Of a stretch of 64,000 bases of DNA, positions 36,046 to 44,255 are shown piece by piece. The DNA is from Comamonas sp. GB3 AK4-5. GTDB lineage: Bacteria; Pseudomonadota; Gammaproteobacteria; Burkholderiales; Burkholderiaceae_C. The notes below the pieces were generated by a model. The model did no database searches and had not been told where the DNA came from. It saw nothing but the letters and a program-made list of their open reading frames with translations. The position numbers were made by a program, and so were the translations under genes. Each line of letters begins with the position of its first letter. Position 1 is the first letter of the stretch. The stretch covers positions 4,340,001 through 4,404,000 of the forward strand of contig NZ_CP166730.1 of the NCBI RefSeq assembly GCF_041320665.1. The letters are read 5' to 3'.

Positions 36046-36085
36046 CAAAAAACGCCCCAGACAGTGACATGCACCGTCGGGGCGT
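36046..36085 (-). terminator. Attenuating terminator between gltI and gltJ
   Basis: A 7-bp GC stem (ACGCCCC 36052-36058 with GGGGCGT 36079-36085) followed by T-rich sequence on the minus strand lies 13 bases past the gltI stop. A second 8-bp hairpin (36019-36026 with 36033-36040) follows. Partial termination here would make the binding protein more abundant than the membrane parts. Confidence 0.75.
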
Positions 36086-36097
36086 CACTTGGCCGAT

Positions 36098-36997
36098 TTA
36101 CTTGTTGAAATCTTCCTTGGGCTTGTTGTTGGGATGCTGCCAGGCATTCTTGGTGGCGTCAGACAGGGCCAGACCCACTTGCTGGTTGGCCGGGGGGATG
36201 GGCTGCATGAACCACTTGTTGTAGAGCTTTTCCAGCGAGCCATCCTTGACCTGGCGGGCGATGGAATCGTTCACGGCCTTCAGGAAAGCGGTGTCGCTCT
36301 TGCGCAGCATGCAGGCGATGGGTTCGGTCGACAGAGGCTCGCCCACCAGCTTGAATTCCTTGGCGTTCTTGGACTTGGAGATGTTGCCCATCAGGATGGA
36401 GCCATCCATCACGAAGGCATCAGCACGACCGGTTTCCAGCAGCAGGAAACTGTCGGCATGGTCCTTGCCCATGATGTTCTTGAAGTCGATGCCTTCGGCA
36501 CGCTTGTTCTGGCGCAGCAGCTGCACCGAGGTGGTGCCGGTGGTGGTGGCCACGGTCTTGCCGTTCAGGTCCTTGATGTCGTTGATGCCGGAGTTGGTCC
36601 GCACCGCAATACGCACCTGCTCCATATAGGTGGTGTTGGCGAAGTCCACATCCTTTTGACGGTTCAGGTCATTGGTGGTGGAGCCGCACTCCAGATCCAC
36701 CGTGCCATTCACCACCAGAGGGATACGGTTTTGCGACGTCACGGGCTGGTACTTCACATTGACCTTGGCCAGGCCCAGTTGCTTCTGGATGTCCTTGACG
36801 ATGTTCTCGGCCATTTCGGTGTGAAAGCCCACGTACTTGCCGTCGCCCAGGGTATAGGCCAGGGCACCGGAGGACTCACGCACACCCAGGGTGACGCTCT
36901 CGGAGGACTTGATCTTGGCCAGCGTGTCGTTGGCTTGTGCCATTGCGCTGCCCGCCGCCAATGCGGCTACGGCCACCGCCAGCAAATGCTTTTTCAT
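36098..36997 (-). CDS. gltI: Glutamate/aspartate-binding periplasmic protein
   Basis: The 299-residue protein has a signal peptide (MKKHLLAVAVAALAAGSAMA) followed by a type-3 solute-binding domain: VTLGVRESSGALAYTLGDG, VDLECGSTTND, and TTTGTTSVQLLRQ. These match GltI/DEBP proteins that bind glutamate and aspartate. ATG 36997 follows GAGGAGATA. It starts the gltIJKL operon and feeds ligand to GltJK. A terminator-like hairpin follows the gene. Confidence 0.95.
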   Translation of the reverse strand: MKKHLLAVAVAALAAGSAMAQANDTLAKIKSSESVTLGVRESSGALAYTLGDGKYVGFHTEMAENIVKDIQKQLGLAKVNVKYQPVTSQNRIPLVVNGTVDLECGSTTNDLNRQKDVDFANTTYMEQVRIAVRTNSGINDIKDLNGKTVATTTGTTSVQLLRQNKRAEGIDFKNIMGKDHADSFLLLETGRADAFVMDGSILMGNISKSKNAKEFKLVGEPLSTEPIACMLRKSDTAFLKAVNDSIARQVKDGSLEKLYNKWFMQPIPPANQQVGLALSDATKNAWQHPNNKPKEDFNK

Positions 36998-37285
36998 AAC
37001 GTATCTCCTCAAAATTTAAGTTCCAACGCAAGGTGTCAAGTCTCGCAGCCAGCAAAGCTGCATTGCTCACATCCTTGAAGCACATTGTGCAACCAAGCAT
37101 GCGGGAATCTGCAGTATGTGTCCGCCCTGTGACTTTGTCGTCAGGATTTAACAGTAGACCGGCATGAGGTTTCCGTAAGAAAAAACCGTGCCAGGTCGCA
37201 CGTTCTGCGACAACGTGGCCGCATCATATGCAAGCCACCACTCACTGCCAATGCCGCATTGTTTTACAAGTATGCACGCTGCGCA

Positions 37286-38227
37286 TCACCCCGGAAGGCG
37301 AGCTTGGGCATCTGTTTGCAAAAAATTCCACAAGGCATCGGCCACGCTGTTGCGGACTTCTTTGCCCACCGGCTTTTCCCGGTAGGCACGCACATCCATG
37401 GGCATTTGCAGCTGGCTGAGCTCCTCGGGCACAGCCCGCACCAGGCGGCCGTTCTCCAGATCCTTGCGCACCGCGCTATAGGGCAAAAAGGCGACACCAT
37501 GCCCCTCCAGCGCCATGGCCTTCAGACCCTCAGCCATATCGGTTTCATACACCCGCTCCAGGTGCACCGGCACGCCCGCATCTTTCAAAATCAGCTCTGT
37601 CACCCGCCCCAGATAGGCACCCGGCGCATAGCCCAGAAAAGGCAGGGGCTGGCCTGCCGCACCGGGCAGTGCGTACAGCGGCTGCCCCTGTGCATCGGGC
37701 TTGGAATACGGGGCCAGCAGCTCCTGCCCCAGGCTGACCATTTCGTATTTGTTCGGGTCCAGCTGCAGCGGCTGCGAGGGGTGGTAGTAGGCAATCAACA
37801 GATTGCAGCCGCCCTCCACCAGGCGCATCACGGCGTCGTGCACATTCAGGGCAATCAAACGGCTCTTGAAGGGGCCGAACTGTTCGTGCAGCGACGACAC
37901 CCAGGCGGGGAAAAAGGTGAACGCCAGCGTGTGCGGCACGGCAAAGCCCACCATGTCCTTGTCGGCACTGGAATGCGAGCGCAGCATGGTGCGCGTGCTC
38001 TGCAGCGACTGCAGCATCTCCAGCGCCTGGTCGTACATGGTCTTGCCCGCCGGCGTCAGGCGCGTAGGGTAGGAGCTGCGGTCCACCAGATCGGTGCCCG
38101 CCCAGGCCTCCAACGCCTGAATGCGCCGCGAAAACGCGGGCTGCGTCACATGGCGCAATTGCGCGGACCGGCTGAAACTGCGCGTTTCAGCCAAGCTGAC
38201 AAAGTCTTCAAGCCATTTGGTTTCCAT
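37286..38227 (-). CDS. LysR-family transcriptional regulator of the TRAP operon
   Basis: The 313-residue protein has the LysR helix-turn-helix (FSRSAQLRHVTQPAFSRRIQ) and a C-terminal effector domain with LIAYYHPSQP and GVAFLPYSAV. The METKWLEDFVSLAETRSFSR start is typical of a LysR subgroup often found beside transport genes in Burkholderiales. It is divergent from the TRAP transporter genes across a 289-base gap, so it is their likely regulator. The effector is unknown. The AT-rich gap upstream of gltI (37013-37285) holds no gene. Confidence 0.88.
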   Translation of the reverse strand: METKWLEDFVSLAETRSFSRSAQLRHVTQPAFSRRIQALEAWAGTDLVDRSSYPTRLTPAGKTMYDQALEMLQSLQSTRTMLRSHSSADKDMVGFAVPHTLAFTFFPAWVSSLHEQFGPFKSRLIALNVHDAVMRLVEGGCNLLIAYYHPSQPLQLDPNKYEMVSLGQELLAPYSKPDAQGQPLYALPGAAGQPLPFLGYAPGAYLGRVTELILKDAGVPVHLERVYETDMAEGLKAMALEGHGVAFLPYSAVRKDLENGRLVRAVPEELSQLQMPMDVRAYREKPVGKEVRNSVADALWNFLQTDAQARLPG

Positions 38228-38302
38228 AGATTGCCATTATCTGCTGAGCGCGCCCGGCCATCGTCATGCGCGAGTCACCCCGCTGGGGCTGCGCAGCCTG
38301 AC

Positions 38303-38317
38303 AGTGGTCTGACCACT
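38303..38317. promoter_or_regulatory. Palindrome in the LysR/TRAP divergent promoter
   Basis: AGTGGTC-T-GACCACT is a perfect 15-bp palindrome roughly 75 bases upstream of the LysR start and 200 bases upstream of dctQ. Its place in the divergent gap makes it an operator candidate for the LysR protein, although it is not a clear T-N11-A box. Confidence 0.45.
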
Positions 38318-38516
38318 TGCGGTCTAACGGCTGTATCAGCCTGTTTTCTAAGGGAAATGCCTGCCGCATTCGCTACAGATAGCAACAGTTGATCCGGGAT
38401 AATGCCCTGGCGCTTCCACCCGATGCGCTCTTTCTTCCACACCCCTCGGTGCACAACGCCGCGTCGGTCCAGGAACTGCATTTCGCCCATGTGTGTTTTT
38501 CTGACTTTCCGCGTTC

Positions 38517-39077
38517 ATGTCCTCCACTCCCCCAGAGACCGATGGAGCGCCCGCTGCCGGCGCGCCCACGGATGCACCGCGTTCCCTGCGCTTTGAAGAC
38601 TGGCTCACCGTGATCATCATGGCCGCCCTGGCCCTGATCACCTTTGCCAATGTGCTGGTGCGCTACTTCACCGACTCCTCCTTCGCCTGGACCGAGGAGT
38701 TCTCCGTATTCCTGATGATCTTGCTGGCTCTGGTGGCCGGCTCGGGTGCCGTGGCCCGCAACCAGCATATCCGCATCGAATTCTTTGCCGATGCCGGCTC
38801 GCCGCGCCGTCGCCGGGCGCTGGCGCGTTTTGGCTCGCTGATGGTGGCCCTGCTGTTTGCGCTGATTGCCGTGCTCAGCGTGCGCGTGGTCTGGGACGAC
38901 TTCCGCTTCGAGGAAACCTCGCCCGGCATTGGTGTGCCGCAGTGGTGGTATTCGGTCTGGCTACCCATTGTGTCGGCATTGATCACGCTGCGCGCCCTGG
39001 GCCTTTTTGTGCGCCAGGGCAGGCCCGGTGCCTTCGACGTTGAGCTCACCGAAGACAGCGACAAGGAGGCCCCATGA
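38517..39077 (+). CDS. TRAP transporter small permease (DctQ type)
   Basis: The 186-residue protein has four membrane helices and the DctQ motif around FEDWLTVIIMAALALITFAN then FAWTEEFSVFLMILLALVAG. The N-terminal 20 residues are a Pro/Ala-rich cytoplasmic stretch. It pairs with the large permease, whose ATG overlaps its stop by 4 bases. The importer moves an organic acid with a sodium or proton gradient; the substrate is not clear. ATG 38517 is a reasonable start. Confidence 0.9.
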   Translation: MSSTPPETDGAPAAGAPTDAPRSLRFEDWLTVIIMAALALITFANVLVRYFTDSSFAWTEEFSVFLMILLALVAGSGAVARNQHIRIEFFADAGSPRRRRALARFGSLMVALLFALIAVLSVRVVWDDFRFEETSPGIGVPQWWYSVWLPIVSALITLRALGLFVRQGRPGAFDVELTEDSDKEAP

Positions 39078-40372
39078 TCGCCACCTTGTTGTTTGTGGCC
39101 TTTCTGGGCCTGATGTTTGTGGGCGTGCCCATTGGCGCCGCCCTGGGCCTGGCGGGCGCCGCCGCCATTGCACTGGCCAATGCCGATGCCCAGTGGTTCG
39201 GCCTGCTGGCCGTGCCGCAGAACTTCTACGCTGGCCTGGGCAAATACCCGCTGCTGGCCATTCCCATGTTTGTGCTGGTGGGCTCCATTTTTGACCGCTC
39301 GGGCGTGGCCCTGCGCTTGGTGAACTTTGCCGTCGCCATCGTCGGCCGCGGCCCCGGCATGCTGCCCCTGGTGGCCATTTGTGTGGCCATGTTCCTGGGC
39401 GGCATCTCCGGCTCCGGCCCTGCCAATGCGGCTGCCGTGGGCGGGGTGATGGTGGCTGCCATGGCCCGCGCCGGCTACCCGGCCAGCTTCTCGGCCAGTG
39501 TGGTGGGCGCAGCCGCTGCCACCGATATTTTGATTCCACCCTCGGTGGCCTTCATCATCTACTCGGTGCTGGTGCCTGGCGCCTCGGTGCCGGCCCTGTT
39601 TGCCGCCGGCATGGTGCCCGGCGTGCTGGCCGGTATTGCGCTGATTGTGCCGGCCGTGTGGCTGGCACGCCGCCACAAAATGGGCGCCCTGGAAGCCACG
39701 CTGCCGCGCCCAGCTTTTTGGAAAAGCCTGAAGGAAGCGGCCTGGGGCCTGGCCGCGCCGGTCTTGATTCTGGGCGGCATGCGCGCCGGCTGGTTCACCC
39801 CCACTGAGGCCGCCGTGGTCGCCGTGTTCTACGGCCTGTTCGTGGGCATGTGCATACACCGCACGATTGGCCTGCGCGATCTGTACCCCATCTTGCGCGA
39901 GGCCGGCGAGCTGTCGGCCGTGATCTTGCTGGTGGTGTCGCTGGCCGGGATTTTTGCCTTCTCGCTGTCCACGCTGGGCGTGATTGATCCGGTGGCCGCG
40001 GCCATCGTCAACTCCGGCCTGGGCGAATACGGCGTGATGGCGCTGTTGATCCTGCTCTTGATCACCGTGGGCATGTTTTTGGACGGCATCTCCATCTTCC
40101 TGATCTTTGTGCCGCTGCTGCTGCCCATCATGAACCATTACCACTGGGACCCCGTGTGGTTTGGCGTGATCCTGACGCTGAAGGTGGCGCTGGGCCAGTT
40201 CACCCCGCCGCTGGCCGTGAACCTGATGGTGAGCTGCCGCATCGCCGGTGTGCGCATGGAGTCCACCGTGCGCTGGGTGGGCTGGATGCTGCTGGCCATG
40301 TTCATGGTCATGGTGCTGGTGATTGCCTTCCCGCAACTGGCGCTGTGGTTACCTGCAAAGCTGGGGTATTGA
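39074..40372 (+). CDS. TRAP transporter large permease (DctM type)
   Basis: The 432-residue protein has about 12 membrane helices with the DctM family patterns GVPIGAALGLAGAAAIAL, FLGGISGSGPANAAAVGGVM and PPSVAFIIYSVLVPGASVP. It forms the transport path of the TRAP importer. It overlaps dctQ by 4 bases and is followed by a dispersed element and then the binding protein gene after a 242-base gap. Confidence 0.95.
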   Translation: MIATLLFVAFLGLMFVGVPIGAALGLAGAAAIALANADAQWFGLLAVPQNFYAGLGKYPLLAIPMFVLVGSIFDRSGVALRLVNFAVAIVGRGPGMLPLVAICVAMFLGGISGSGPANAAAVGGVMVAAMARAGYPASFSASVVGAAAATDILIPPSVAFIIYSVLVPGASVPALFAAGMVPGVLAGIALIVPAVWLARRHKMGALEATLPRPAFWKSLKEAAWGLAAPVLILGGMRAGWFTPTEAAVVAVFYGLFVGMCIHRTIGLRDLYPILREAGELSAVILLVVSLAGIFAFSLSTLGVIDPVAAAIVNSGLGEYGVMALLILLLITVGMFLDGISIFLIFVPLLLPIMNHYHWDPVWFGVILTLKVALGQFTPPLAVNLMVSCRIAGVRMESTVRWVGWMLLAMFMVMVLVIAFPQLALWLPAKLGY

Positions 40373-40378
40373 AATGAA

Positions 40379-40469
40379 ACACCCCCTGAGTCGCTTCCGC
40401 GCCTTCCCCCTCAAGGGGGACGACAGCCTCGCTGCGGGGCGGCCCTTGCTCGCTGTCCCTGGCTTTGGG
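40379..40469 (+). repeat. Dispersed 3'-end element, copy 6 (after dctM)
   Basis: ACACCCCCTGAGTCGC starts six bases past the dctM stop. The core GCGGGGCGGCCCTTGC follows; the middle arms are shortened (CCCCCTCAAGGGGGACGAC). It lies between dctM and the separate dctP gene. Confidence 0.82.
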
Positions 40470-40614
40470 CAGCGCCTGTTTCACATGCGGTGCTGCTAAC
40501 GCGCTTCGCTATGGAGAACTGAGCCTGCCGTGCGAGATTCCAGACATGATCCGACAGGCACTCTTTCCCGAATCGAGAGAGCACAACAACAACTTTCAAC
40601 ACTGGAGACAAACC

Positions 40615-41652
40615 ATGCAACTGCGTACCTTTTTGACCACCGCCGTGGCCGCTGCCGCCACCCTGGCCCTGGCCCCTTCCTTGGGCCTGGCACAAGCCAA
40701 GTACAAAAGCGAATACCGCATGTCCCTGGTGCTGGGTACGGCCTTCCCCTGGGGCAAGGGCGGTGAGATCTGGGCCGACAAGGTGCGCGAGCGCACCCAG
40801 GGCCGTATCAACATCAAGCTCTATCCCGGCACCTCTCTGGTCCAGGGCGACCAGACGCGCGAGTTCAGCGCCATCCGCCAGGGCGTGATCGACATGGCCG
40901 TGGGCTCCACCATCAACTGGTCGCCCCAGGTCAAGGCGCTGAATTTGTTCTCCCTGCCCTTCCTCTTCCCCGACTACGCCGCCGTGGACGCCGTGGTGCA
41001 AGGCGAAGTGGGCCAGGAAATTTTCAAGACCATAGACAAGGCCGGCGTGCTGCCGCTGGCCTGGGGTGAGAACGGCTACCGCGAAATCTCCAACTCCAAG
41101 CACGCCATCAAGGCGCCCGGCGACCTCAAGGGCATGAAGATCCGCGTGGTCGGCTCGCCGCTGTTCCTGGACACCTTCACCACCCTGGGCGCCAACCCCA
41201 CGCAGATGAGCTGGGCCGACGCCCAGCCCGCCATGGCCAGCAGCGCCGTGGACGGCCAGGAAAACCCCATCGCCGTCTACATGGCCGCCAAGCTGCAGTC
41301 AGTGGGCCAAAAATACATGACGCTGTGGGGCTATATGAACGACCCGCTGATCTTTGTGGTGAATAAGGAAGTGTGGGCCAGCTGGACACCCGCCGACCAG
41401 GCCATCGTCAAGCAAGCCGCGCTGGATGCCGCCAAGGAACAGATCGCCATCGCCCGCAAGGGACTGGTGGAGCCGGGCAAGCCCCTGGTCAAGGAACTGG
41501 AAGGCCTGGGCGTCACGGTGACCGACCTGAACGCACAGCAGCGCAAGGTGTTTGCCGATGCCACCAAGAGCGTCTACACCAAGTGGAAGCCGCAAATTGG
41601 CACCAACCTGGTGGACATGGCCGAGAAGTCGATCGCGGCGAGTAGGAAGTAA
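40615..41652 (+). CDS. TRAP transporter substrate-binding protein (DctP type)
   Basis: The 345-residue periplasmic protein has a signal peptide (residues 1 to about 26, ending LGLAQA) and the DctP fold, with EIWADKVRERTQGRINIKLYPG and GDLKGMKIRVVGSPLFLD. ATG 40615 follows CTGGAGACA. It should deliver the substrate to the DctQM permease encoded just upstream. The unusual order Q-M-P is seen in some TRAP operons. No ligand can be named from the sequence; a carboxylate is likely. Confidence 0.93.
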   Translation: MQLRTFLTTAVAAAATLALAPSLGLAQAKYKSEYRMSLVLGTAFPWGKGGEIWADKVRERTQGRINIKLYPGTSLVQGDQTREFSAIRQGVIDMAVGSTINWSPQVKALNLFSLPFLFPDYAAVDAVVQGEVGQEIFKTIDKAGVLPLAWGENGYREISNSKHAIKAPGDLKGMKIRVVGSPLFLDTFTTLGANPTQMSWADAQPAMASSAVDGQENPIAVYMAAKLQSVGQKYMTLWGYMNDPLIFVVNKEVWASWTPADQAIVKQAALDAAKEQIAIARKGLVEPGKPLVKELEGLGVTVTDLNAQQRKVFADATKSVYTKWKPQIGTNLVDMAEKSIAASRK

Positions 41653-41765
41653 AACACCCCCCTGTGCCGCTTCGCGTCTTCCCCCTCTCTGGCGCTACGC
41701 ACCGGAGGGGGACGGCACCAGCGCGGCGGGGCGGCCCTTGCGCGGTGCCCTGGCATAGGGCATGC
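41653..41765 (+). repeat. Dispersed 3'-end element, copy 7 (after dctP)
   Basis: AACACCCCCCTGTGCCGC begins within the base after the dctP stop codon. The CTCTCTGGCGCTACGCACCGGAGG stem and the GCGGGGCGGCCCTTGCGCGGTGCCCTGG tail are complete. It is the first of two copies in the 405-base gap between dctP and the Na/Pi transporter gene; that gap has no gene. Confidence 0.88.
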
Positions 41766-41837
41766 CAGTTTTATGCCATGTGGACGCAAGCAGGCCTTGG
41801 CTGTTCCACCACTGCCCCATTGGCACGGCATGCATGC

Positions 41838-41911
41838 TCTCTGGCGCTACGCGCCGGAGGGGACGGCGTAGGCCCTTGCGCGGCGCCCTGGCGTGGGCCG
41901 TGCCGGTTTTA
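41838..41911 (+). repeat. Dispersed 3'-end element, copy 8 (partial)
   Basis: A partial copy (from CTCTCTGGCGCTACGCGCCGG to GCCCTGGCG, with part of the core missing) lies about 70 bases past copy 7 in the same orientation. The tandem suggests local duplication followed by decay. Confidence 0.75.
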
Positions 41912-41958
41912 AGCGCCTGGGTTATGCACAGCGCTATCGAGACAGTGCTACAGAAAAC

Positions 41959-42000
41959 AAAGCTGTGAATGCAGACACCACCTGCATTCACAGCTTTTTG
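41959..42000 (+). terminator. Strong intrinsic terminator, end of the TRAP operon
   Basis: A 16-bp perfect stem (41959-41974 with 41982-41997, loop of seven) with a GC core runs into a T-run. It lies about 300 bases past the dctP stop, after the two dispersed elements, and should stop plus-strand transcription before the convergent Na/Pi transporter gene. Confidence 0.9.
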
Positions 42001-42011
42001 ATTGGAATCTC

Positions 42012-42054
42012 AAAGCATCCCCCTGAGCGGCTGTGCCGCTCAGGGGGATGCTTT
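42012..42054 (-). terminator. 19-bp hairpin at the end of the Na/Pi transporter gene
   Basis: Arms 42012-42030 and 42036-42054 are perfect complements around a CTGTG loop. The stem reuses the CCCCCTGAGCGGC end of the dispersed element as both arms. It lies 3 bases past the stop of the minus-strand gene, so it is likely its terminator; a weak T-run follows on each side. Confidence 0.78.
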
Positions 42055-42057
42055 ATT

Positions 42058-43899
42058 TCACAAGCCTTCAATCAGCGGCGCATCACCCATCAGCAGGTGC
42101 AGCTGGCGCGCGGCGGCGTGGCTTTCGCCCAGCAGCAGCAGCTGGCGCAGGCTGGAGAGCATGTGCTGGGCAAAGCCCAGGTCGTTCATCAGCGAGCTGG
42201 CGGCCAGGCTGGGCAGGGTTTCGTTGCGTATGCAGGCGAACAGATGCTGGCGGAACTGAGATTCAAACTGCTGGCCACGGTCATCCAGGGCCTGCAGCTG
42301 CAGCGCCCATTCCGCGTCCGGCAGCTCGGACAGGCCCAGCGTCCGCAGATCGCGCAGCGTCAGCAGCACATGGTGGCGCAGCTCGATATAGCTGCTGCGC
42401 GCGCTGCTGTCCGTCTGCTCCAGCAGATAGCGGTGCATATTGCGCTGCAGGCGGTGGGCATGTTTGACGGCATCCACCATCTGAAAGCCTGCCACCTGGC
42501 TGTCGCGCCAGAACTGTTGCTGGGCCGGGTCGGCCGGCATGTCCACCCGCCCCATGAAGGCCAGCAACTGGGCATACACCCCCTTGATGTGCAGCTGGTA
42601 GAGGCGGTCGGCATCCACGCGCTGCTGCTCCACACGGGTACGCAGCTGGGCGTCGTCGCGCGGAGGGTCTTCCAGCATGGCCAGCGGGCAATACAGGGCG
42701 TGGCAGATCACTTCCAGGCTCAGCCGGCCCATGTGCTGCAGCTCCTGCGTCACGGCGCGCGCCGCGCTCTCGGGGGTCTGCAGTGCATTGCTTTGCAGAT
42801 AGCGTGCCTTGGTGGCCTCGGCCGCATGCTCGCTTTGTGTGGCAATCAGCACCTCGGGCTCCACCTTGTCGGGCAGCCAGCGCGTGAGCAAGGCTGCCAG
42901 CTGCGGCTGCCAGGGCCAGAACAGCAGCACGCCCAGGGCATTGAACAAGGTGTGGAACAGCGCCAGCTGAATCAGCTGGTTGCTCCCCTGGCCCACCCAG
43001 CCGGTGAGCACCACCACCAGGCCGGACAGCGGCGCCAGCAGTGCAAAGCTGACCACGGCCGTGCTGCAATTGAACAGCACATGGGCAATGGCCAGGCGCT
43101 GGCCGCTGCGGCTGCTGCCAATCATGCCCATCACGGCCGTGGACACGCTGGAGCCCACGTTGGAGCCTATGGCAATGCACAGTGCCTGCTGCAGCTCCAG
43201 CTGCCGGCTGGCCAGGGCCGCCAGCGTCAGCATCAAGGTGGCATGGCTGGACTGCACCACCACGGTGATCAAGGTGCCCACGCCCACGAACAGCAAGGCA
43301 CCCTGCAGGCCTTCGGCGCTGTAGCGCTGCAGATCCAGATCGCCAAAGCTGGTGAAGCCTTGCTTGATCTCGTCGATGCCCAGGAAAATCATGCCAATGC
43401 CCAGCAGCAGCCGGCCCGCAGCCGCACCGCGCGGGCCGGAAAAGCCCAGCAGCACGCCAAACACCAACAGCGGCATGGCCAGCGGCGCCATGCTGAGGTT
43501 TTGCCCCGCCATGGCCAGCAGCCAGATGCCGCTGGTGGCACCCAGGTTGGCACCAAACAGCACGGCCAGGCTACCGATCAAGGTGATGAGCCCGGTGCTC
43601 AAAAACGCAATCGTCAGCAGCGACACCAAGGTGCTGGACTGCAGCAAAAACGTGGCCACGCAGCCAAACAGCAAGCCCTTGGCCGGCGTGGCCGTGCTGG
43701 CGGCCAGCAAGGCCTGCAGCCGCCCGCCCGCCAGGCTTTTGAGGCCTTGCTCCAGCTGCTGCATGCCAAACAAAAACAAGGCCAGGCCGGCACACAGCGT
43801 GAGCCAGCCCGGGCTGAACCAGAACGACCAGGCCAAGGCCCCGCCGGCCAAAGCAATCAGGGAATGCTTGGAATAGGTGGAATATGCAGCGATCTGCAT
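42058..43899 (-). CDS. Na/Pi-cotransporter family protein with PhoU-like tail
   Basis: The 613-residue protein has about nine membrane helices in its first 350 residues with the two inverted QSST-type repeats of the NptA/SLC34-like family (LLQSSTLVSLLTIAFLSTG and VVQSSHATLMLTLAA) and the GANLGATSG and IGSNVGSSVST motifs. The C-terminal 200 residues form a helical PhoU-like domain. Such proteins take up phosphate with sodium or have a related role in phosphate or anion balance. ATG 43899 follows GGGAGG. It is monocistronic, convergent to the TRAP operon. Confidence 0.88.
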   Translation of the reverse strand: MQIAAYSTYSKHSLIALAGGALAWSFWFSPGWLTLCAGLALFLFGMQQLEQGLKSLAGGRLQALLAASTATPAKGLLFGCVATFLLQSSTLVSLLTIAFLSTGLITLIGSLAVLFGANLGATSGIWLLAMAGQNLSMAPLAMPLLVFGVLLGFSGPRGAAAGRLLLGIGMIFLGIDEIKQGFTSFGDLDLQRYSAEGLQGALLFVGVGTLITVVVQSSHATLMLTLAALASRQLELQQALCIAIGSNVGSSVSTAVMGMIGSSRSGQRLAIAHVLFNCSTAVVSFALLAPLSGLVVVLTGWVGQGSNQLIQLALFHTLFNALGVLLFWPWQPQLAALLTRWLPDKVEPEVLIATQSEHAAEATKARYLQSNALQTPESAARAVTQELQHMGRLSLEVICHALYCPLAMLEDPPRDDAQLRTRVEQQRVDADRLYQLHIKGVYAQLLAFMGRVDMPADPAQQQFWRDSQVAGFQMVDAVKHAHRLQRNMHRYLLEQTDSSARSSYIELRHHVLLTLRDLRTLGLSELPDAEWALQLQALDDRGQQFESQFRQHLFACIRNETLPSLAASSLMNDLGFAQHMLSSLRQLLLLGESHAAARQLHLLMGDAPLIEGL

Positions 43900-44255
43900 G
43901 GCGGGCCTCCCTTGGTATTTTTGTTGGGCGAAAAGGGAGCGAGCTTAGCGGAAGCGGCGCCGCCAGCGCCCTCAGGCACTTGCGCTACGTCAAGAGCGGT
44001 CTGCCGCTGCTGGGGGCTTTTTTGCGAATCTTTCAGCCCTCTGATGCAATACAGGCGGGCTATAGAAGCTATGAATTCTGAAGCACCTCTCCCTCCAAGA
44101 GATGCTCAGCCCGCCTGCGCCAAGGACGGGCCCCGCAGATGTCCTTGCATAGGGAAGATGAAACAAGACAGAGCGAAAGAAGGCAGCACCGCCATCGCGG
44201 TAACCCAGCCCCCATGCCGGTGCTGGCTGCCCGTATTGCGCTCGGAGCCTGTGGT
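43900..44255. other. 356-bp gap between the Na/Pi transporter and porin genes
   Basis: I see no gene here. It holds the promoter region of the minus-strand Na/Pi transporter gene at its left end. Near the porin stop an 8-bp inverted pair (CAGCACCG 44184-44191 with CGGTGCTG 44218-44225) may end the porin transcript. A GCTATGAATTC tract at about 44070 resembles short tracts elsewhere in the window (12960 and 51068 regions). Confidence 0.5.
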
